Below, piece by piece: positions 6,487 to 8,936 of a stretch of DNA of 8,936 bases. Source of the stretch: JBOHNM01 sp050730675. Lineage in GTDB: Bacteria; Planctomycetota; Phycisphaerae; Phycisphaerales; UBA1924. A program made the translations under genes and the position numbers. Position 1 is the stretch's first letter. Each line of letters opens with the position of its first letter. The stretch lies in NCBI GenBank assembly GCA_050730675.1, contig JBOHNM010000163.1, positions 1 to 8,936 of the forward strand. Direction: 5' to 3'. The notes beneath the pieces were generated by a model, which worked only from the letters and a program-made list of their open reading frames with translations, had not been told where the DNA came from and ran no database searches.

Positions 6487-7533
6487 TCAGTCCGCCGACA
6501 CCAATGGACCTTCATCCGACTCGGTCTCGAGGTATGAGCCGAGTCGCCGGAAGCGGTCGTAGCGGCGGTTCACCAACCCCTCGCCGTCGAGCTTCTTCAT
6601 TTCGTTCAGCGTCGCGGTGATCCACTGTTCCATCGTGGCGCTCATCGCCGCGGGATCGCGGTGGGCGCCGCCGAGGGGCTCGCGCAGCACCACATCCACG
6701 ATCCCCAACTCGAGGTTGTCGGCGGCCGTCAGCTTGAGGGACGTGGCCGCGGCGGTGTTGGTCTGCTCGTTGGCTTGCTTCCAGAGGATCGCGGCGCACC
6801 CCTCGGGGCTGATGACCGAGTACCAGGCGTACTCGAGCATCGCCACGCGGTCGGCAACGGCAATGCCCAGCGCCCCGCCCGAGCCCCCCTCGCCGATGAC
6901 GATGGAGAGGATCGGCGTCTTGAGACGCGACATTTCGCGCATGTTCACCGCGATCGCCTCGGCCTGGCCGCGCTGCTCGGCGCCGATGCCGGGGTAGGCT
7001 CCGGGCGTATCCACAAAGGTGACAATCGGCACGCCGTACTTCTCGGCCATCTGCATCTTCGCCAGCGCCTTGCGGTACCCCTCGGGGTGGGCGCAGCCGA
7101 AGTGGCAGTCGATCTTTTCCTTGGTCGTTCGCCCCTTCTGGTGGCCGACGATCATCACCCGGTGGTTGCCGATGCGGGCGAAGCCCGTCACCATGGCGGC
7201 ATCGTCGCCGAAGCGCCGGTCGCCGTGCAGTTCCGCGAAGTCCTTGCAGAACGCGTCGATGTAGTCGCGCGTCTGCGGCCGCTTGGGATGGCGCGAAACG
7301 CGGACGGTCTGCCACGCCGTCAGCCCCGTGTACACCTCGCGCAGTTTGTCCAGCCGCTCGGCACGCAGGGCCTCAAGCTTCGCCACCATCTCGGCGATCG
7401 CCTTCTGATCCACCGTCGTTTCGTCGCCCGGGGCACTCACCGACGTGCGGCGGAGCTGTGAGTCCAGCTCCTCGATCGCCTGGTCCATCGCGATCAGCGG
7501 CTTCTCAAAATCCAGTGTGTAGAACGTGGACAT
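6487..7533 (-). CDS. accA: Acetyl-CoA carboxylase carboxyltransferase subunit alpha
   Basis: AccA pairs with AccD to move the carboxyl group from carboxybiotin to acetyl-CoA, giving malonyl-CoA for fatty-acid synthesis in the cytoplasm. From ATG 7533 the protein has 348 residues, slightly longer than E. coli AccA (319). It begins with the usual LDFEKP motif (residues 7-12) and an N-terminal helical region. Then come ELHGDRRFGDD (101-111), GHQKGR (130-135), HPEGYRKA, DTPGAYPGIGAE (175-186), the oxyanion-type glycine stretch GEGGSGGALG (214-223), and SPEGCAAILW (242-251). All are hallmarks of the crotonase-fold carboxyltransferase. An in-frame ATG at 7575 would add 14 unconserved residues and run through the probable promoter, so 7533 is preferred. 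There is no SD; a -10-like TATGAT only six bases upstream suggests a leaderless message. No accD is in the window. The gene is divergent from proC and lies 153 bp upstream of the DksA-like gene on the same strand. Confidence 0.96.
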   Translation of the reverse strand: MSTFYTLDFEKPLIAMDQAIEELDSQLRRTSVSAPGDETTVDQKAIAEMVAKLEALRAERLDKLREVYTGLTAWQTVRVSRHPKRPQTRDYIDAFCKDFAELHGDRRFGDDAAMVTGFARIGNHRVMIVGHQKGRTTKEKIDCHFGCAHPEGYRKALAKMQMAEKYGVPIVTFVDTPGAYPGIGAEQRGQAEAIAVNMREMSRLKTPILSIVIGEGGSGGALGIAVADRVAMLEYAWYSVISPEGCAAILWKQANEQTNTAAATSLKLTAADNLELGIVDVVLREPLGGAHRDPAAMSATMEQWITATLNEMKKLDGEGLVNRRYDRFRRLGSYLETESDEGPLVSAD

Positions 7534-7539
7534 GGGCGA

Positions 7540-7570
7540 ATCATAAGCAGAATACGCATACCTATCCCAA
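7540..7570 (-). promoter_or_regulatory. Candidate sigma-70-type promoter for accA, possibly leaderless
   Basis: On the minus strand TTGGGA (7565-7570, four of six matches to TTGACA) and TATGAT (7540-7545, five of six matches to TATAAT) are 19 bp apart. The -10 element ends only six bases before the accA ATG, so transcription would begin at or next to the start codon. Together with the missing SD, this points to a leaderless mRNA. The 19-bp spacer is longer than the ideal 17. Confidence 0.5.
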
Positions 7571-7616
7571 CCCACGCCCGATCGGGTACGCTCCTCCCCG
7601 TATCACCGAACCACCC

Positions 7617-8447
7617 ATGTTCCCCCAACTCCTCATCATCGGCGGCGGCACCATGGGCGCGGCGATTCTCCGCTCCGCCATCAGCGGGGACCGCGCGCTC
7701 CTTGACCCCTCCGCCGTCACAGTCTGTGAGCTGGACGCCGCTAAACGCGAGGTGGTGCAGCAGTGGGGGGTGAGCACCATTGCCGCGCCCGCAGAGGTCG
7801 GCCAGCCCCGAGCCGCCCGTCAGATCCTCTGGGCCGTCAAGCCTCAGTTCTTTGCAGCGGTCGGCGGGATGTGGCGACCGCACCTGCACGACACCGACAC
7901 CCACATCTCCATCATGGCCGGCGTGCCGATCGCCGCTCTCGCGAGCGCCCTCGGCTCAACTCGCGTCGTCCGCGTCATGACCAACACCCCCGCGCAGATC
8001 GGCTTGGGCACCACCGCTGTCGCCCTTGCTCCGGGCGCGGCCGACGCCGATGCCGAATTCGCCATGCGCCTCTTCGCCGCCTGCAGCACGCACGTGCAGC
8101 GCGTCCCCGAGTCGATGCTCGACGCCTTCACCGCTCTGGTCGGCTCCGGCCCCGCGTATCTCGACTACCTCGCCGAGGCGATGATCGAGGCCGCCCCCGC
8201 CGTCGGCATCCCCGCCTCGATGGCCGAGCAGCTCGTCCGTTCCACGCTCCACGGCGCTGTGGAACTTTGGCTCGCCTCCGAGGGCGCCACCCCAGCCCAG
8301 CTCCGCGCCGCCGTCACCAGCAAGGGCGGTACCACTGCCGCGGCCTGCGAAACCCTCGACGCCCACAAGGTCAAAGCCGTCTTCGCCGCGGCCATCAAGG
8401 CCGGCGCGGCGCGGGCGGCTGAACTGGCCAAGCTCGCGGGCTCGTGA
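7617..8447 (+). CDS. proC: Pyrroline-5-carboxylate reductase
   Basis: ProC reduces 1-pyrroline-5-carboxylate to proline with NAD(P)H, the last step of proline synthesis. The 276-residue protein has the family's usual length. It opens with a Rossmann-fold nucleotide motif, IIGGGTMG (7-14), followed by WAVKPQ (72-77), SIMAGVP (98-104), RVMTNTP (119-125, with Thr where most relatives have Pro), ALVGSGPAYL (173-182), RSTLHGA, and the signature TSKGGTT (234-240). The ATG at 7617-7619 places the glycine motif at the very N-terminus as expected. The longer in-frame start at 7458 would overlap accA and add 53 unrelated residues. No SD is visible before the ATG. The gene is divergent from accA (83-bp gap) and ends directly against the next gene, which is on the opposite strand. 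Confidence 0.95.
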   Translation: MFPQLLIIGGGTMGAAILRSAISGDRALLDPSAVTVCELDAAKREVVQQWGVSTIAAPAEVGQPRAARQILWAVKPQFFAAVGGMWRPHLHDTDTHISIMAGVPIAALASALGSTRVVRVMTNTPAQIGLGTTAVALAPGAADADAEFAMRLFAACSTHVQRVPESMLDAFTALVGSGPAYLDYLAEAMIEAAPAVGIPASMAEQLVRSTLHGAVELWLASEGATPAQLRAAVTSKGGTTAAACETLDAHKVKAVFAAAIKAGAARAAELAKLAGS

Positions 8448-8936
8448 TCAGAAGTCGCGACGGCAGAACAGCAACGCCGCAGCTCCCAACACCACCGCTT
8501 CGAATGCGAGCGACGTGCCGAGAACCCACCACTCGGACCGGGACTTGAGTTCCTTGGTGTGCTCGCGAGCCACTGTTCTGGGTGATACTCGCACGGCACC
8601 AACTTGCCTGCTGAATTTCGGACCATCCGGCTGGGCCCGATCGATGAACGCATCGAGTTCTGTTCCCTTGAAGATCATCCGTTCCAGAAGCCCAAGTGTT
8701 TCGCCGGTCTTGGGTAGCAGCGTTGTAACGGCCGATCCCCATGCATGTACTCGCCGGTATGTCGCGGCGGAGCCGCCGACGTCCACAAGCGCGGCCTCAA
8801 ACTTCTTCTGGTCAGCGTCAAGTTCCTTCAGACGCGCCGTCTTGGCCTCGCCCTCCTCGAACCCTTTGGCCTGCTCGATCTGTGCCTTGATCCGCGAAAT
8901 CTCCGACTCGTGCAACTGCACCGCGACGTCGTACTG
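8448..8936 (-). CDS. Coiled-coil protein with C-terminal membrane segment, partial; possible ABC-2-type permease end
   Basis: The frame is open to the window edge, so the N-terminal part of the protein is missing; 162 residues are visible. The first 50 or so are charged and helical (SRIKAQIEQAK through DADQKKFEAAL) and likely form a coiled coil. A mixed region follows, then one hydrophobic segment near the C-terminus (LGTSLAFEAVVLGAAALLF) and the ending CRRDF. A last membrane helix followed by an RRDF/RRRDL-like end is common in ABC-2-type transporter permeases. A permease with a large extracytoplasmic coiled-coil loop is therefore my best guess, at low confidence. A GTG at 8921 is in frame but is not favoured as a start, because the frame continues upstream. 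The stop codon abuts the proC stop. I do not recognise a specific family. Confidence 0.65.
   Translation of the reverse strand, partial: QYDVAVQLHESEISRIKAQIEQAKGFEEGEAKTARLKELDADQKKFEAALVDVGGSAATYRRVHAWGSAVTTLLPKTGETLGLLERMIFKGTELDAFIDRAQPDGPKFSRQVGAVRVSPRTVAREHTKELKSRSEWWVLGTSLAFEAVVLGAAALLFCRRDF

Noticed and set aside
6512..7315. 267-residue open frame on the minus strand inside accA
   Set aside because: It is an out-of-frame shadow of accA, which carries all the family motifs; the shadow is Arg-rich without any.
7458..7616. Upstream extension of the proC frame
   Set aside because: It overlaps the 5' end of accA and would put 53 unrelated residues before the N-terminal Rossmann glycine motif.
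1..8936. tRNA, rRNA, CRISPR arrays, transposases or integration sites
   Set aside because: No cloverleaf-like sequence, regular spaced repeats, transposase motifs or flanking target duplications were found by eye.

Overview
The window is about 9 kb of GC-rich bacterial chromosome. It is densely coded, with eight genes and no RNA genes, insertion sequences, CRISPR arrays or phage genes that I can see. Four traits suggest a planctomycete, perhaps of the Phycisphaerae: high GC, few Shine-Dalgarno (SD) sequences, a TraR/DksA-type protein whose zinc-finger cysteines are mostly replaced (CxxT form), and an Asn/Ser-rich tail on a secretin. This assignment is inference from gene style, not from a marker gene.

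Layout. Bases 2-3458 (+) hold a secretion or pilus module: the 3' part of a secretin gene (outer-membrane pore of the type II secretion / type IV pilus superfamily), then a gene for a TPR-repeat lipoprotein, ending in a clear intrinsic terminator at 3496-3524. Next come a divergent pair: a glyoxalase-II-like metallo-beta-lactamase-fold hydrolase (3528-4169, -) and a small cupin (4289-4654, +). The cupin converges on lspA across a 117-bp gap that is largely filled by an inverted pair of degenerate 7-bp repeat arrays.

From 7533 leftward on the minus strand lie accA (acetyl-CoA carboxylase alpha subunit), a long Lys/Ala/Pro-tailed TraR/DksA-like gene, and lspA (lipoprotein signal peptidase). The last two overlap by 4 bp. 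accA and proC (7617-8447, +) are divergent. proC meets a partial gene for a coiled-coil plus C-terminal membrane-segment protein (8448-8936, -) tail to tail with no spacer.

How the genes relate. The secretin and TPR lipoprotein very probably work together in the cell envelope. LspA, encoded nearby, would cleave the prolipoprotein form of the TPR protein. accA (fatty-acid synthesis), proC (proline synthesis) and the hydrolase are housekeeping genes with no evident functional tie. I find no convincing new multi-gene system. The most unusual points are the extended secretin, the histone-H1-like tail on the DksA-like protein, and the heptad-repeat inverted element.
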